A stretch of 64,000 nt of DNA, from positions 1-64,000 of the forward strand of contig JAHCAZ010000002.1 of assembly GCA_019634615.1 (NCBI GenBank). Direction: 5' to 3'. Source of the stretch: Opitutaceae bacterium. GTDB taxonomy: Bacteria; Verrucomicrobiota; Verrucomicrobiia; Opitutales; Opitutaceae. Position 1 is the stretch's first letter, and the number at the start of each line of letters is the position of its first letter. The notes below the pieces were generated by a model that had not been told where the DNA came from, did not search any database, and was given only the letters and a program-made list of their open reading frames with translations. This document shows positions 36,215 to 46,893 of this stretch, piece after piece. The position numbers and the translations under genes are program-made.

Positions 36215-38268
36215 TTGGAGTCGAGGGTCAGGACGGCCTCCCAATCGGGCGGCGGTGGGGTGGCGAGAAAGCGAACGCATTCTTCATGCAGGCGCGCGGT
36301 GGTCAAGTCACCGGGCTGCAGGCCCGCAGCGCGGTCAAGGGCCGCAAGGGCCGCGGCGAATTCGCGGCGCACGTAGGCATCGTAGCCGGTGCGGTAGGCT
36401 GCGACGAAATCCCGCTCGGCGGCGGACAGATCCTCCGGTGCTCCATGCAGGGTGTGGACTTCGACGGCGGACTTCTTGCCCTTCACCCGCAGGCGCGCGA
36501 GCGGACGCGTGACCAGCACGCCCTGCACACGTCGCGCGGTTTCCTCGCCGATGAGGATGCCGGTGCCGAAGGCCTTGTTGGCGCCCTCGAGGCGCGAGGC
36601 GAGGTTTACGGCGTCGCCCATGACGGTGTAGTTGCGTTTCCGCGAGGAGCCGAGGTTGCCGACGATCATCTCGCCGGTGTTGAGGCCGATGCGCACGGCG
36701 AGTTTCACGCCGACCGGGGCGGCGTAGCGGGCGTTGATGCCGTCGAGCAGGCGCTGGGCCTCGAGGGCGGCGCGACAGGCCGCGAGTGCGTGGTCGGGCA
36801 GGGCCGCCGGCGCGCCGAAGACGGCCATGACGGCGTCGCCGATGTATTTGTCGACGTAGGCGCCGTGGTTGAGCAGGCACTCGCTGGTCTCGTCGAGGTA
36901 GGCGTTCACGATCTCGACCATGAGTTCCGGCCGGTCGCGCAGTTTTTCGGAGAGATCGGTGAACCCGGCGAGGTCGGAGAAAAACACCGTGGCCTCGCGG
37001 CGCTCGCCGCCGAGCCGGATCGAGCCGGGGTCGCGCACGAGCTGGGCCACGACGCCCGGGTCCACGTAGGCACCGAACATCGCCTGGATCTCCGCCTTAC
37101 GGCGCCGCTCCGCCCAGAAACTCTCCGCGGCGATGCCGAGGAGCGTGAACAGGGCCGCGAACGTCGGTGTAGCGGGGGGGAAGAACCACCCGGCGGCGAG
37201 GCCCGCGTAGGCGGTTGGCAGCAGCACGACCACGAAGCCGATCGCCACGACGGCCGGCACGGTGAGCCCGGGCCAGCGGGTGGCACTGAGGAGGAGGACC
37301 AGCATCACCACCGCGGCGGTGGCGAGGGCGAAACCGGGGCCGACGGGCGCGATGAACCCGGCGGCGGCCAGGTTGGCCCACGCGGTCCAGTGCAGCAACA
37401 GCCCGGGCTCGAGTTTGCCGACGGGCAGCGGCTTGAGGTCGAACGTGCCGGCGGCGTTGGCCCCGACGAAAACCGTCCGGCCGCGCACGAGATCGAAGGC
37501 CCCGCCAGCCAGCGCCGGCTCGCGGGCCAGCGCGGCCGCGAGCGCGGCCGGCGAGAAATCCGGCGCCTGCTGACTGATGCGGTCGAGGATGGGCAGTCCG
37601 GCCTCGACGAAGTGTGCGGCCGGCACCACCGGCACGCCGCGCGCCTTGATCTGCTCCAGTCCGCCGTGCCAGCGAAGGAGTCCGCCCGGACCAGCGGCCG
37701 GCGGATCGAACGCAGCGGCGGCCAGCGAATCCGCCACGGTGTAGCGTCGGGCGATGCCATCGCTGTCGGGCTTGAACTCCACGTCACCGGTGCGGGTTTT
37801 GGTGAAGAAAGCGGCGTGCTCGCGCTGATAGGCGTCGTCCCAGAACACCGGCCCCTGCCGCGCGGTGCGGCCCAACACCACCCCGGGCACGGCGGCGGCG
37901 GTGCCGGCGAGGAGCAGGTCCTGCTCGGCGGATTCCGAGTGATCGAAGAACGTGAAATCCACCACGATCCGTGCGGCGCCAGCGCGCTCGAGACCGACGA
38001 TCAAGGCGGCGAAGGCCGCGCGCGGGAACGGCCAGCGCATGGCGTACGGCTCGCGCCCGAGGCGGTCCATCGTCGACTGGTCCACGAGCACAAGCGCGGA
38101 CCCCTCGGGCACCGTCATCGCCTGCAGCGGTCGGCGGCTCGCCGCGTCGAAGAACGCCCGGTCGAGGGCCGGCCCGAACGGCGACAGGTGAAACGCCGCG
38201 ACCAGCAGCACGACGGGCGGCAGCCAGCGCCAGCGAACCGACCGCGGGGCAGAAGGGGTGGAGGCCAC
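36211..38268 (-). CDS. CHASE2 sensor class III adenylate/guanylate cyclase
   Basis: 685 residues if translation begins at GTG 38268; the open frame continues to 38514 but that part is Arg/Pro-rich and not conserved. After a first helix, a CHASE2 extracytoplasmic domain spans about residues 30-330 (LVLVDQSTMDRLG, WPFPRAAFAALIVGLERAGA, VVDFTFFD), then three helices, then a class III cyclase domain: VFFSDLAGFTDLSEKL (metal Asp432), YIGDAVMAVFGAP (metal Asp478), NYTVMGDAVNLASRLEGANK. The set of catalytic residues looks complete, so it should make cAMP (or cGMP). The cNMP-binding protein at 31870 is a possible receptor. Confidence 0.9.
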   Translation of the reverse strand: MASTPSAPRSVRWRWLPPVVLLVAAFHLSPFGPALDRAFFDAASRRPLQAMTVPEGSALVLVDQSTMDRLGREPYAMRWPFPRAAFAALIVGLERAGAARIVVDFTFFDHSESAEQDLLLAGTAAAVPGVVLGRTARQGPVFWDDAYQREHAAFFTKTRTGDVEFKPDSDGIARRYTVADSLAAAAFDPPAAGPGGLLRWHGGLEQIKARGVPVVPAAHFVEAGLPILDRISQQAPDFSPAALAAALAREPALAGGAFDLVRGRTVFVGANAAGTFDLKPLPVGKLEPGLLLHWTAWANLAAAGFIAPVGPGFALATAAVVMLVLLLSATRWPGLTVPAVVAIGFVVVLLPTAYAGLAAGWFFPPATPTFAALFTLLGIAAESFWAERRRKAEIQAMFGAYVDPGVVAQLVRDPGSIRLGGERREATVFFSDLAGFTDLSEKLRDRPELMVEIVNAYLDETSECLLNHGAYVDKYIGDAVMAVFGAPAALPDHALAACRAALEAQRLLDGINARYAAPVGVKLAVRIGLNTGEMIVGNLGSSRKRNYTVMGDAVNLASRLEGANKAFGTGILIGEETARRVQGVLVTRPLARLRVKGKKSAVEVHTLHGAPEDLSAAERDFVAAYRTGYDAYVRREFAAALAALDRAAGLQPGDLTTARLHEECVRFLATPPPPDWEAVLTLDSK

Positions 38269-38405
38269 GGCCCCGATTACTGTCCGCCGGCGGCGCGGCG
38301 GCAAGCCGCGGATGGTCGCAAGCTCACCCCTTGGTGGATGCGGCGGGCGTCCACCGCACGAGCGGCTGGTGGCCGACGACGTACAGAGCGTGCCGGGGTG
38401 GCCAT

Positions 38406-38430
38406 CTTTGTCACGTATTACGTGACAAAG
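38406..38430. promoter_or_regulatory. Perfect 25-bp palindrome, operator candidate
   Basis: CTTTGTCACGTA, a single T, TACGTGACAAAG: two perfect 12-nt half sites. It lies between divergent genes, 138 nt from the cyclase start and 61 nt from the nucleoside-hydrolase-like start, and is not a copy of any repeat family in the window. Most likely a dimeric regulator binding site. Confidence 0.6.
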
Positions 38431-38490
38431 TGGGCGGCGGCACTGCGGCATTGAGCGTCGGAGTCCGGGGTGTATGGCTGGAGTGAGATC

Positions 38491-39651
38491 ATGACTGCTG
38501 TCACCCGTCGCCACGCCCTCAAATCCCTGGCCGCCTTGGCCGCTGGGTCTGCCTTGGCGGGAAAGTTGGCGGCGGCGACGGAAGCGGGGCGGGTCCCGGT
38601 AACGTCACGCGGGAGCATTCCCCTGGTGCACACGGCGGATCTCTACCATCCGCCGCAGGATCCGGACGACCATCTCGACCTTGCGACGATCCTGAGTCTG
38701 CCGGAATACGACCTGCGCGGCGTCGTGCTCGACGTGACGCGGAAGTTTCTTCGCAACCGGCCTGAGGGCTGGGACATACCCCGCGACCCGGGCTATGTGC
38801 CGGTGGCCCAACTGGGCCACCTGACCGGCCGGGCGATCCCGGTCGCGATGGGGCCGATGGATCCGCTTGCGCATCCCGGCGATACGGCGGCGGACCGCCC
38901 GGTGCCCGAGCAAGCGGGTATCCGGCTCCTCCTCGATATCCTCGAGCAGAGCACCGAACCGGTGACCATCTCCGTTGTGGGCTCGGCCCGCGTGCTTGCC
39001 GCGGCCTGCAACCGGGCGCCGGACCTCGTGCGGGCCAAGACGAGGGCCGTGTTGCTCAACGCGGGCATGACCGGCGGGACGAAGCGCGAATGGAATGTTG
39101 GTCTCGACGTGGCTGCCTATGTGGCCCTGTGGCGCTCGGGGGTCCCGATCCACTGGTTCCCCTGCGGCACGGAGAAGAGCGCCTTCGTGCCGGTGCACGA
39201 GCGCGGCACCTACTGGAAGGCCACGCACAAGGAGCTCTTTCGCGATTCGCCGGAGGGTTTGCGGTCGTGGTTCTGTTACGCGTTCGCCGGGGAGACGCGG
39301 GGCGACATCATCCGGGCGCTGGATGAAACCGGCCGGGGGGCGGTGTGGGAGCATGTGCTGGCGGGCGAGCGCAACCTCTGGGCGACGGCGTCACTCGTGC
39401 TGGGCGCGGGGCGGGTGCTGGCGCGCACCCCGGAAGGCTGGCGCTTCGTGGCGCCGGCCGCGGCGACGGGTCTCGAGACGTGGCCGTGGCGGATGGATCC
39501 CATTGCGGCCACGGTTGACGATGCGGGCAATGTCACCTGGGCCGTGACCGACCGGCCGACGCACCATTGGCTCTTCGGCCGCAAGCCCGACGCCTACAGC
39601 GGGCCGATGGCGGAGGCGTTGAATGCGCTGCTGAGGGGGATCCCGGTGTAG
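38491..39651 (+). CDS. Exported nucleoside-hydrolase-like protein
   Basis: 386 residues from ATG 38491. TRRHALKSLAALAAGSALAG is a Tat-type signal (RR followed by a hydrophobic stretch). HTADLYHPPQDPDDHLDLATIL, followed by LRGVVLDVT, resembles the DxDxxxDD metal motif of nucleoside hydrolases, and VTISVVGSARVLAAACNRAPDLV the second conserved strand (normally GP-TN-A). Several canonical residues differ, so substrate and even activity are uncertain; a secreted ribosyl- or glycoside-cleaving enzyme is the best guess. A palindromic operator candidate lies just upstream. Confidence 0.65.
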   Translation: MTAVTRRHALKSLAALAAGSALAGKLAAATEAGRVPVTSRGSIPLVHTADLYHPPQDPDDHLDLATILSLPEYDLRGVVLDVTRKFLRNRPEGWDIPRDPGYVPVAQLGHLTGRAIPVAMGPMDPLAHPGDTAADRPVPEQAGIRLLLDILEQSTEPVTISVVGSARVLAAACNRAPDLVRAKTRAVLLNAGMTGGTKREWNVGLDVAAYVALWRSGVPIHWFPCGTEKSAFVPVHERGTYWKATHKELFRDSPEGLRSWFCYAFAGETRGDIIRALDETGRGAVWEHVLAGERNLWATASLVLGAGRVLARTPEGWRFVAPAAATGLETWPWRMDPIAATVDDAGNVTWAVTDRPTHHWLFGRKPDAYSGPMAEALNALLRGIPV

Positions 39652-39665
39652 GGCGAGAATGCCGA

Positions 39666-39694
39666 CCTGTCCTCCGTAGGTCCGGCGAAGGAGG
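39666..39694 (-). repeat. Diverged element B copy, inverted
   Basis: Minus strand: CCTCC, TTCGC, CGG, ACCTAC, GGAGG, ACAGG. Fifteen nt after the upstream stop. Confidence 0.65.
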
Positions 39695-39813
39695 ATCCCC
39701 GCCGATAACGGTTCCGTATCACATGGAAACGCGGAGGGCGCGGAGAAAAACACCAAAGCTCCAAGTTCTTGGAACCTCGGTGTGATATACCGCCGGTAGC
39801 GCGGAAGATAATT

Positions 39814-39890
39814 CGTAGCCGCGTTTAAGCCGGAGGCGAAGACGTGGCCTGCCGGCGGCCACGTTGACGCTATGCTCCCATGCGGCTACG
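39814..39890. repeat. GTAG-flanked inverted pair (REP-like)
   Basis: CGTAGCCGC (39814-39822) and GCGGCTACG (39882-39890) enclose a second hairpin CGTGGCC / GGCCACG (39843-39863). The 271-nt gap between the convergent genes holds this, the inverted B copy and nothing else recognisable. Confidence 0.6.
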
Positions 39891-39922
39891 ATATGGCCGC
39901 GTATGAAGGCGTGCGCCGGGGA

Positions 39923-41023
39923 TCAAATCGGCTGGCGCAGGGCGCACGCCAGCGTAGCGACGGAGCCGCCCAAGGTGCGCGGGGGATTGAGATTGGCGGC
40001 GGCTTGCACGGCATCGCGGTTTTCTTTTTTCACGAAATCTGCCCACCACCGCAGAATTTCCCAATGTGGCGTCAGGTCCGGTCGCTGCAGGGCGCCTTGC
40101 CAAGACTCGGATTCGACCTCGGTCGCGCGTAAAAATCCCCGGGCCCAGGAGCACAACGATGTGTCGAGAACCGGACCTTCGTCATGCCAAAAATCCTCCT
40201 CCCACACATCCACCGGGCTCGCGTCGAGCGGATCCTTCGCGCCGACGCAGTCGAGGATCAGGCTGTTCACATAGTTCCAGTATGCCATGAGCCGGTCGCA
40301 GAATTGCTGGGCCTCGGCTTGGTTGGCCCAAACCCGGCCATCCGGGCCCCAGAGAACCTCATTGACCGTGAGCGGCCCGACACACTTCGGGCAAAGCAAC
40401 AGTCCGGTGACAAGGCCGCTGAACTCGTAAAAACGCGGTACGTTCTCCGGTTCGGCGTCGAGCCATTCGATCAGGGCATCGCGGGCTTCGGAGGAATCTA
40501 CCCCGTCTTCGTCTGCGCCGGCATCGTCGTCATCCAGATCCACAAATGAATATCCGTCGGGACCGTAGCGCGCCTCGAGCATGGCTAGTACACGCTCGAC
40601 CCTGATATCGTCGTCGTCGGAGCTACGGACGTAGCAGGGCTTGCCGTCCTCGCCAAAAGTGAAATCGGTCGGGCACTGGGAGGCATCGATGCCGGTGAGC
40701 AACTTGCGGGCCTTGCGGTAGTCGCGATGCGGGGCGAAACCGTGCGTCTTGGCGTAGGCGACGGCGCCCTCGATCATCTTTTTGGCGCAGGCGGGATGAA
40801 TGCGCTCGCGGAACTCTTCCGGCAAACGCTCCTGCACGAAACCGTTCACGTCCGCGCTCATGACGCCGAAATCGCCGAATGCGTCCTTCACTCCCAGGCA
40901 GAGCAGGTCGACCAAAAAGCCTCCGAAATCCGCCGAGCCGTCGTCCCGGATGCGGGCGATCAGCACGAGGGCGATTCCGGTTTCCTGCCATTGCTTGTCC
41001 ACGTAGGCATCGAAGCGGGTCAT
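39923..41023 (-). CDS. Uncharacterised protein with UPF0149/YecA-like region
   Basis: 366 residues, soluble, acidic. The first 130 residues (DAYVDKQWQETGIALVLIAR, GGFLVDLLCLGVKDAF, CAKKMIEGAVAYAKTHGF) look like a conserved but unnamed domain. An acidic linker (DLDDDDAGADEDGVDSSE) leads to EFSGLVTGLLLCPKCVGPL and FCDRLMAYWNYVNSLIL, then WARGFLRA, which follow the UPF0149/YgfB-YecA helical pattern. The YecA SEC-C zinc tail is absent. Function unknown; divergent from another unknown gene at 41246. Assignment by eye only. Confidence 0.55.
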   Translation of the reverse strand: MTRFDAYVDKQWQETGIALVLIARIRDDGSADFGGFLVDLLCLGVKDAFGDFGVMSADVNGFVQERLPEEFRERIHPACAKKMIEGAVAYAKTHGFAPHRDYRKARKLLTGIDASQCPTDFTFGEDGKPCYVRSSDDDDIRVERVLAMLEARYGPDGYSFVDLDDDDAGADEDGVDSSEARDALIEWLDAEPENVPRFYEFSGLVTGLLLCPKCVGPLTVNEVLWGPDGRVWANQAEAQQFCDRLMAYWNYVNSLILDCVGAKDPLDASPVDVWEEDFWHDEGPVLDTSLCSWARGFLRATEVESESWQGALQRPDLTPHWEILRWWADFVKKENRDAVQAAANLNPPRTLGGSVATLACALRQPI

Positions 41024-41245
41024 GCCGAAGTGATGGGCTGTCTGGCCGGAGGTGAGAAGCGAAATTCCCGATGCGCCGCTCAGGCGGCGACGGCAGGATA
41101 CTCCCGCTAATCCTGCGGTCTGAATTACCGGACGAAGTTCATGGGATGCCGCACCCGATACGGGGCAGCTACGCCAAGCGGGCGATTACGGCGTTAAGGC
41201 AGAAATACGGCTCGCGGCCGGGAGGTTGACCCGTTTCTTGCCGGC

Positions 41246-42457
41246 ATGGCATGGCGCATAGACGAATGGGTGCTTCGCGGTGAAATCGACAACCGAGTGC
41301 GCGAATCTGTAACCGGGCGCCTCTGGTTCACAGGGCGCGCGGAGCCGGTGGAGTTGAGGCTGGCCGGCAACTGCTGGCGCGACCTCGCCGGGCGCCGGCT
41401 GGAATTTTTCAACCCGCAGTCGAAGCTGGGCTTGCCGGCAGATTTTTCCGGGCGGCAGGAAGGCGTGGTCGGCGACCTCACGGCCTCCCGGAAAGTGAAA
41501 GTGCCGGAGGTATCCATGGAGGAATTGATGGACCGTTACCGGCAGCGGAAACCGTTTCCATGGCATTGGGGTAATTCGCTCTATTTGGAGTGGTTCAGCA
41601 TGGCCAATGGACGCGTCGTCATCGAATCGGTGGGCTATGAGCTGAAAATCATCGGCGAGTCGGCATGGGAGATGACTCCGGAGGAAGAGATGGACCAACG
41701 TCGCGCGAACGGCGCCGCGCTGACGGACTTCATGGGGCGCTTGGGCAAGGCCTTGCAGGAAGGCCAAGCGACGGACGATGAAGAGCAGGAAAGGCCGCAG
41801 ACCGAGGAAGAGGCCGAACGGATGCAGGAGCGCAGCGACCGATTGGCGGACCGCGTGGCGGCGCGGCTGGCACGCGAAGGGGAGGGGACGGATTACGCGA
41901 GCATCCTAGACGAGGAAATTGAGCGGATGCGCCAGGAATGCGGCGAACCCGAGCCCACGCCCGAACAGCAGGCGCGCCACGCCGAATGGATTGAGGAGGC
42001 AAACCGGGCCGCTGAAGCGGCGATGCAGCATCCCGATCCTGAACTCGAGTTGGAGAAGAGCATCAGGCATCCGCTGGTCGAACGGGCAAGAGATCTATCC
42101 GACCAGATCCGGGTAATGGCGAACGACTGTAACCTGATCCCTGCCGATGCGAGCGAAGAGCATCCGGTGGTGGAGCTGCAAAATTCCATCGCGATTGCCG
42201 CAGCCAAGATGGCCGGGGTGTTGGGCGGACGGACTTGGCCGCCATCGGTGGATGGTTGCGCCGGCGTTATTGTCCGGCTGAAACGCGCCCGGGTTTATCT
42301 CGACGACGCTTTGCGTGCGGCCGAATCCTGCCAGGAGGAGAAGCTGGTCCTGCCTCAGCATCTCGGGCCGATCACGGTGACCTTGGTCGATCTCGGGCGT
42401 GAAGCCGACGTCCTCATTGCGGATCTGCGCGCACGGTTGGCGCGCGGTTTGGACTGA
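41246..42457 (+). CDS. Uncharacterised 403-residue protein
   Basis: Residues 1-135 read as beta-rich (MAWRIDEWVLRGEIDNRVRE, VTGRLWFTGRAEPVELRLAG, VVIESVGYELKIIG) and may form a barrel. Residues 145-250 are highly charged and helical with likely coiled coil (EEEAERMQERSDRLADRVAA). The last 130 residues form a helical bundle (VELQNSIAIAAAKMAGVLGG, DLGREADVLIADLRARLARG). No signal peptide or membrane helix. No family recognised. Divergent from the UPF0149-like gene with a 222-nt spacer that shows no strong promoter. Confidence 0.6.
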   Translation: MAWRIDEWVLRGEIDNRVRESVTGRLWFTGRAEPVELRLAGNCWRDLAGRRLEFFNPQSKLGLPADFSGRQEGVVGDLTASRKVKVPEVSMEELMDRYRQRKPFPWHWGNSLYLEWFSMANGRVVIESVGYELKIIGESAWEMTPEEEMDQRRANGAALTDFMGRLGKALQEGQATDDEEQERPQTEEEAERMQERSDRLADRVAARLAREGEGTDYASILDEEIERMRQECGEPEPTPEQQARHAEWIEEANRAAEAAMQHPDPELELEKSIRHPLVERARDLSDQIRVMANDCNLIPADASEEHPVVELQNSIAIAAAKMAGVLGGRTWPPSVDGCAGVIVRLKRARVYLDDALRAAESCQEEKLVLPQHLGPITVTLVDLGREADVLIADLRARLARGLD

Positions 42458-42532
42458 CCCCGCAGCGCGAAGCGAAGGCCGCGAAGTCGGCGCGCACCTG
42501 TCGAATGCGCTCCTGAGGGGGAGCGGGATATA

Positions 42533-42603
42533 ATCGTACTCGTTCTCGTTCTCGCCGCGTTGATCGCGGGCGGGGAGAACGAGAAAGAGAACGAGAACGA
42601 TTT
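42533..42603. repeat. Family E-like hairpin upstream of glyS end
   Basis: ATCGTACTCGTTCTCGTTCT / AGAACGAGAACGAT arms, pyrimidine- and purine-biased like family E but with CG inserted, loop GCCGCGTTGATCGCGGGCGG itself palindromic. Lies between convergent genes, so it may terminate transcription. Confidence 0.7.
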
Positions 42604-42605
42604 AT

Positions 42606-44135
42606 TCAGTACACCTGCTCGTCCAGCAGCGCGAACAGCTCGGCCTCGGTGACGCGTTTCTGCGTCATGGAGTCGCGCTCGCGCAGCGTGAACGTGTCGC
42701 CGGGCTTCTCGATCGTGTCGAAGTCGATCGTCACGCACCACGGCGTGCCGATCTCGTCCTGACGCCGGTAGCGGCGGCCGATGGCGCCGGCCTCGTCGTA
42801 GAAGACGGCGTACTTGCGCTGCAGCTTCTTGTACAGGGCCTGGGCGCGGGCGGTGAGCTGCTCCTTGTTCTTGAGGAGCGGGAGCACGGCGACCTTCACC
42901 GGGGCGATGCGCGGCGACAGGCGCAGCACGGTACGCTTCTCGACGTTGCCCTTCTCGTCCTTCACGTCCTCCTCCGCGTAGGCGGCGCAGAGGACGGCGA
43001 GGAAAATGCGGTCGGTGCCGACCGCGGGCTCGATCACATGCGGGACGAATTTCTTCTTCGTCGTCTCGTCGAAGATCTCCTGCGGCTTGCCGCTGGCGTT
43101 GGCGTGCTGCGTGAGGTCGTAGCTGCCGCGGGCGGCGATGCCCCAGAGCTCCTGCACGCCGAACGGGTACTTGAACATGATGTCCACCGTGCCGCGCGAG
43201 TAGAACGCGAGCTTCTCCTTCGGGTGGGCGTAGAGCGAGAGGTGCGACTCGGGGAGGCCGATCGAGAGGAGCCAGTTCTTGCACCACTGGATCCATTCCT
43301 CGTGGCACTTGGCCCAGTCGGCGTCCTCGTGGATGAAGTATTCCATCTCCATCTGCTCGAACTCACGGGAGCGGAAGATGAAGTTGCGCGGCGTGATCTC
43401 GTTGCGGAAGGACTTGCCGACCTGGGCGATGCCGAAGGGCAGCTTCACGCGGCCGGTGTCGACGACGTTCTTGAAGTCGACGAACATGCCCTGGGCGGTC
43501 TCGGGGCGCAGGTAGGCGACCGACGAGGCGTCCTTGAGGGCGCCGACGTTGGTCTCGAACATCATGTTGAACGCGCGCGGTGCCGTCAGGCTGCCGGGCT
43601 CGCCGGTGGCGGGGGAGGGGATGAGGGCGATCTCGTCCTCGCGCGCCTCGGTCATCTCCTTGGCGACGATGGGGGCGAGGGCGCCCTGGATGGCCTTCTT
43701 GCGCTTGAAGGCCTCGGCGGCGGCCTGGAGGTCGCCGGCGGTGTTGTCGCTCTCAAGGGCGGAGACGTAGCCGACGGCCTTCCCGTCGACGACGACGGCG
43801 GCGAAGAACAGCTGGTCGGCGCGGTAGCGCTGCTTGCTCACCTTGCAGTCCACAAGGGGGTCGGTGAACCCGGCGACGTGGCCGGAGGCCTCCCAGACCT
43901 TGGGGTGCATGATGATCGAGGACTCGAGGCCGACGACGTCGTCGCGGCGGTGCACCATGTCCTTCCACCAGCAGTCCCGGATGTTCTTCTTCAGCTCGAC
44001 GCCGAGCGGGCCGTAGTCGAAGAAACCGTTGAGGCCGCCGTAGATCTCGGACGACGGGAAGATGAAACCGCGGCGCTTGCAGAGGGCGACGATGGTTTCC
44101 ATGGCGACGGCGGCGGGTGCGGTGGGTTCGGACAT
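42606..44135 (-). CDS. glyS: Glycyl-tRNA synthetase, dimeric class II
   Basis: 509 residues, the alpha2-type enzyme that charges tRNA-Gly. The start [38 protein letters not shown] is the family signature; class II motif 2 ([25 protein letters not shown]) and motif 3 (FLAVLCAAY... region with [12 protein letters not shown]) are present, and the C-terminal anticodon-binding domain begins near [16 protein letters not shown] Met at residue 12 is a possible alternative start. Alone on its strand. Confidence 0.96.
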   Translation of the reverse strand: MSEPTAPAAVAMETIVALCKRRGFIFPSSEIYGGLNGFFDYGPLGVELKKNIRDCWWKDMVHRRDDVVGLESSIIMHPKVWEASGHVAGFTDPLVDCKVSKQRYRADQLFFAAVVVDGKAVGYVSALESDNTAGDLQAAAEAFKRKKAIQGALAPIVAKEMTEAREDEIALIPSPATGEPGSLTAPRAFNMMFETNVGALKDASSVAYLRPETAQGMFVDFKNVVDTGRVKLPFGIAQVGKSFRNEITPRNFIFRSREFEQMEMEYFIHEDADWAKCHEEWIQWCKNWLLSIGLPESHLSLYAHPKEKLAFYSRGTVDIMFKYPFGVQELWGIAARGSYDLTQHANASGKPQEIFDETTKKKFVPHVIEPAVGTDRIFLAVLCAAYAEEDVKDEKGNVEKRTVLRLSPRIAPVKVAVLPLLKNKEQLTARAQALYKKLQRKYAVFYDEAGAIGRRYRRQDEIGTPWCVTIDFDTIEKPGDTFTLRERDSMTQKRVTEAELFALLDEQVY

Positions 44136-44265
44136 AGCCTGCCAGACATGGCGAGGGCGCCGCCCGCGGTCAATTCCGGGGTTGGGCGGCGGGACGGGGC
44201 GTTTGGCATAATTCGGCGCCGGAGCAAAAAACGGATTGGTAGTTTGCGGACGGAGCCGCCAATAG

Positions 44266-45618
<1,353 letters not shown>

Positions 45619-45688
45619 AGCTGCGCTGGGCCTAGCGACCAAATCCGCCGTTGCAGGCCGGGCCGGGGAATGCCATGGCTGGGCGCGC

Positions 45689-46798
45689 ATGAAAAACGCG
45701 ATCCGGCTCCCCCTCCTGCTCGTTTTCACCGCCGCCCTCAGCCTGGCCCAGAGCACGGGCGGTCCGCCCCCGAAGCCGACGGAGCCGCCGCGCAGCTCCT
45801 TCGCCAAGCTGGGCGACCTCGACGACCGTTCCGCGGCGCCGAAGGCCGACACCGACCTGCATCCCTACTACCCGAAGGCCCTGCGCGACGCCGGCATCAA
45901 GGGCGAGGTCGTGGTCGAGGTGGACGTGGACCGTTTTGGCATCGTGACCTCGCCGCGCGTGGTCCGTTCCGACCGCGCCGAGCTCGACATGCTCGCGGTC
46001 GAGGCCGTGCTCGGCTGGCAGTTCGACCCGGCGGTGGTGAACAACCAGGTCGTCTCCTCGACCACGCAGGTCACCGTGAAATTCGACCCGGCCGCCAGCG
46101 ACGCCAACCACAAGGCCCGCCGGGCCAAGACCCGCGGCAAGCCCGACAAGTCGCTGCCCGAGCAATACCAGTATGACGAGGAGCCGGTGCTCGTGCGCAG
46201 CGTGAAGCCGGTTTACCCCTACGATCTGCTGGTGGCGAGCAAGACGGGCCGCGCCACGGTGACGTTCATCGTCGACCCGCACGGCAACGCGCGCGACGCC
46301 CAGGTCAAGACGGCCAGCGAGCCCGAGTTCGGCGCCGCCACCGCGGCGATGGTCGAGGAGATGAAGTTCGAGCCCGCCACGAAGGGCGGCAAGCCCTGCT
46401 TCGCGCTGCTGACCTACGAGCAGGTGTTCAACCAGATCGGCGCCAACTCGCCGGTCGACCAGGCGACCAAGGACCTCCTCGACGCCCTCAAGAGCGGCTC
46501 GCCCAAGATTTACACGCCGGGCGAGGTGGATGCGATGCCGAAGCCCACGTACCGCGTCGGCCCGGAGATCCCGGAGGCGTTGCGCAAGGGCAGTGCGTCC
46601 GCGATGGCCGAGGTCGAGGTCATCATCGACCACACCGGCCGCGCCCGCCTGCCGGTGATCGTCACCGCGACCGACGAGGCCTTCGGCTGGGCGGCGGCCA
46701 CCGCCGCCTCGCGCTGGATGTTCCGGCCCGCGTTGAAGGACGGCGAGCCGGTCTACCTGCGCGTGCGCGTGCCGTTCAAGTTCACGCCCAAGAAATAA
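45689..46798 (+). CDS. Secreted protein with three TonB C-terminal domains
   Basis: 369 residues from ATG 45689; an upstream frame is not signal-like. Signal peptide MKNAIRLPLLLVFTAALSLAQ. Three successive TonB_C-type units are visible: YYPKALRDAGIKGEVVVEVDVD...LGWQFDPAV (about 55-125), VLVRSVKPVYPYDLLVASKTGRATVTFIVDPHG...MKFEPAT (about 165-240) and YRVGPEIPEALRKGSASAMAEVEVIIDHTG...SRWMFRPA (about 285-360). There is no Pro-rich linker or permanent N-terminal anchor as in true TonB, so it is probably a periplasmic binder of outer-membrane or peptidoglycan partners rather than an energy transducer. Confidence 0.8.
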   Translation: MKNAIRLPLLLVFTAALSLAQSTGGPPPKPTEPPRSSFAKLGDLDDRSAAPKADTDLHPYYPKALRDAGIKGEVVVEVDVDRFGIVTSPRVVRSDRAELDMLAVEAVLGWQFDPAVVNNQVVSSTTQVTVKFDPAASDANHKARRAKTRGKPDKSLPEQYQYDEEPVLVRSVKPVYPYDLLVASKTGRATVTFIVDPHGNARDAQVKTASEPEFGAATAAMVEEMKFEPATKGGKPCFALLTYEQVFNQIGANSPVDQATKDLLDALKSGSPKIYTPGEVDAMPKPTYRVGPEIPEALRKGSASAMAEVEVIIDHTGRARLPVIVTATDEAFGWAAATAASRWMFRPALKDGEPVYLRVRVPFKFTPKK

Positions 46799-46836
46799 GC
46801 GGGCGGGAGATATTCGGGCTCACGCGGAGGCTTGCT

Positions 46837-46893
46837 CGTAGGTCGGCCCGCTTGCGGGCGCGGTTTGGGCGCGCGCAAGCGCGCTGGCCTACG
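46837..46893. repeat. Repeat family D: GTAG-flanked inverted pair
   Basis: CGTAGGTCGGCCCGCTTGCG and its partner CGCAAGCGCGCTGGCCTACG, each a GTAG followed by a GC-rich hairpin (CCCGCTTGCGGG; GCGCGCTTGCGCGC). CTA within the right arm (46889-46891) is the stop codon of the LMF-family gene. Confidence 0.8.
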
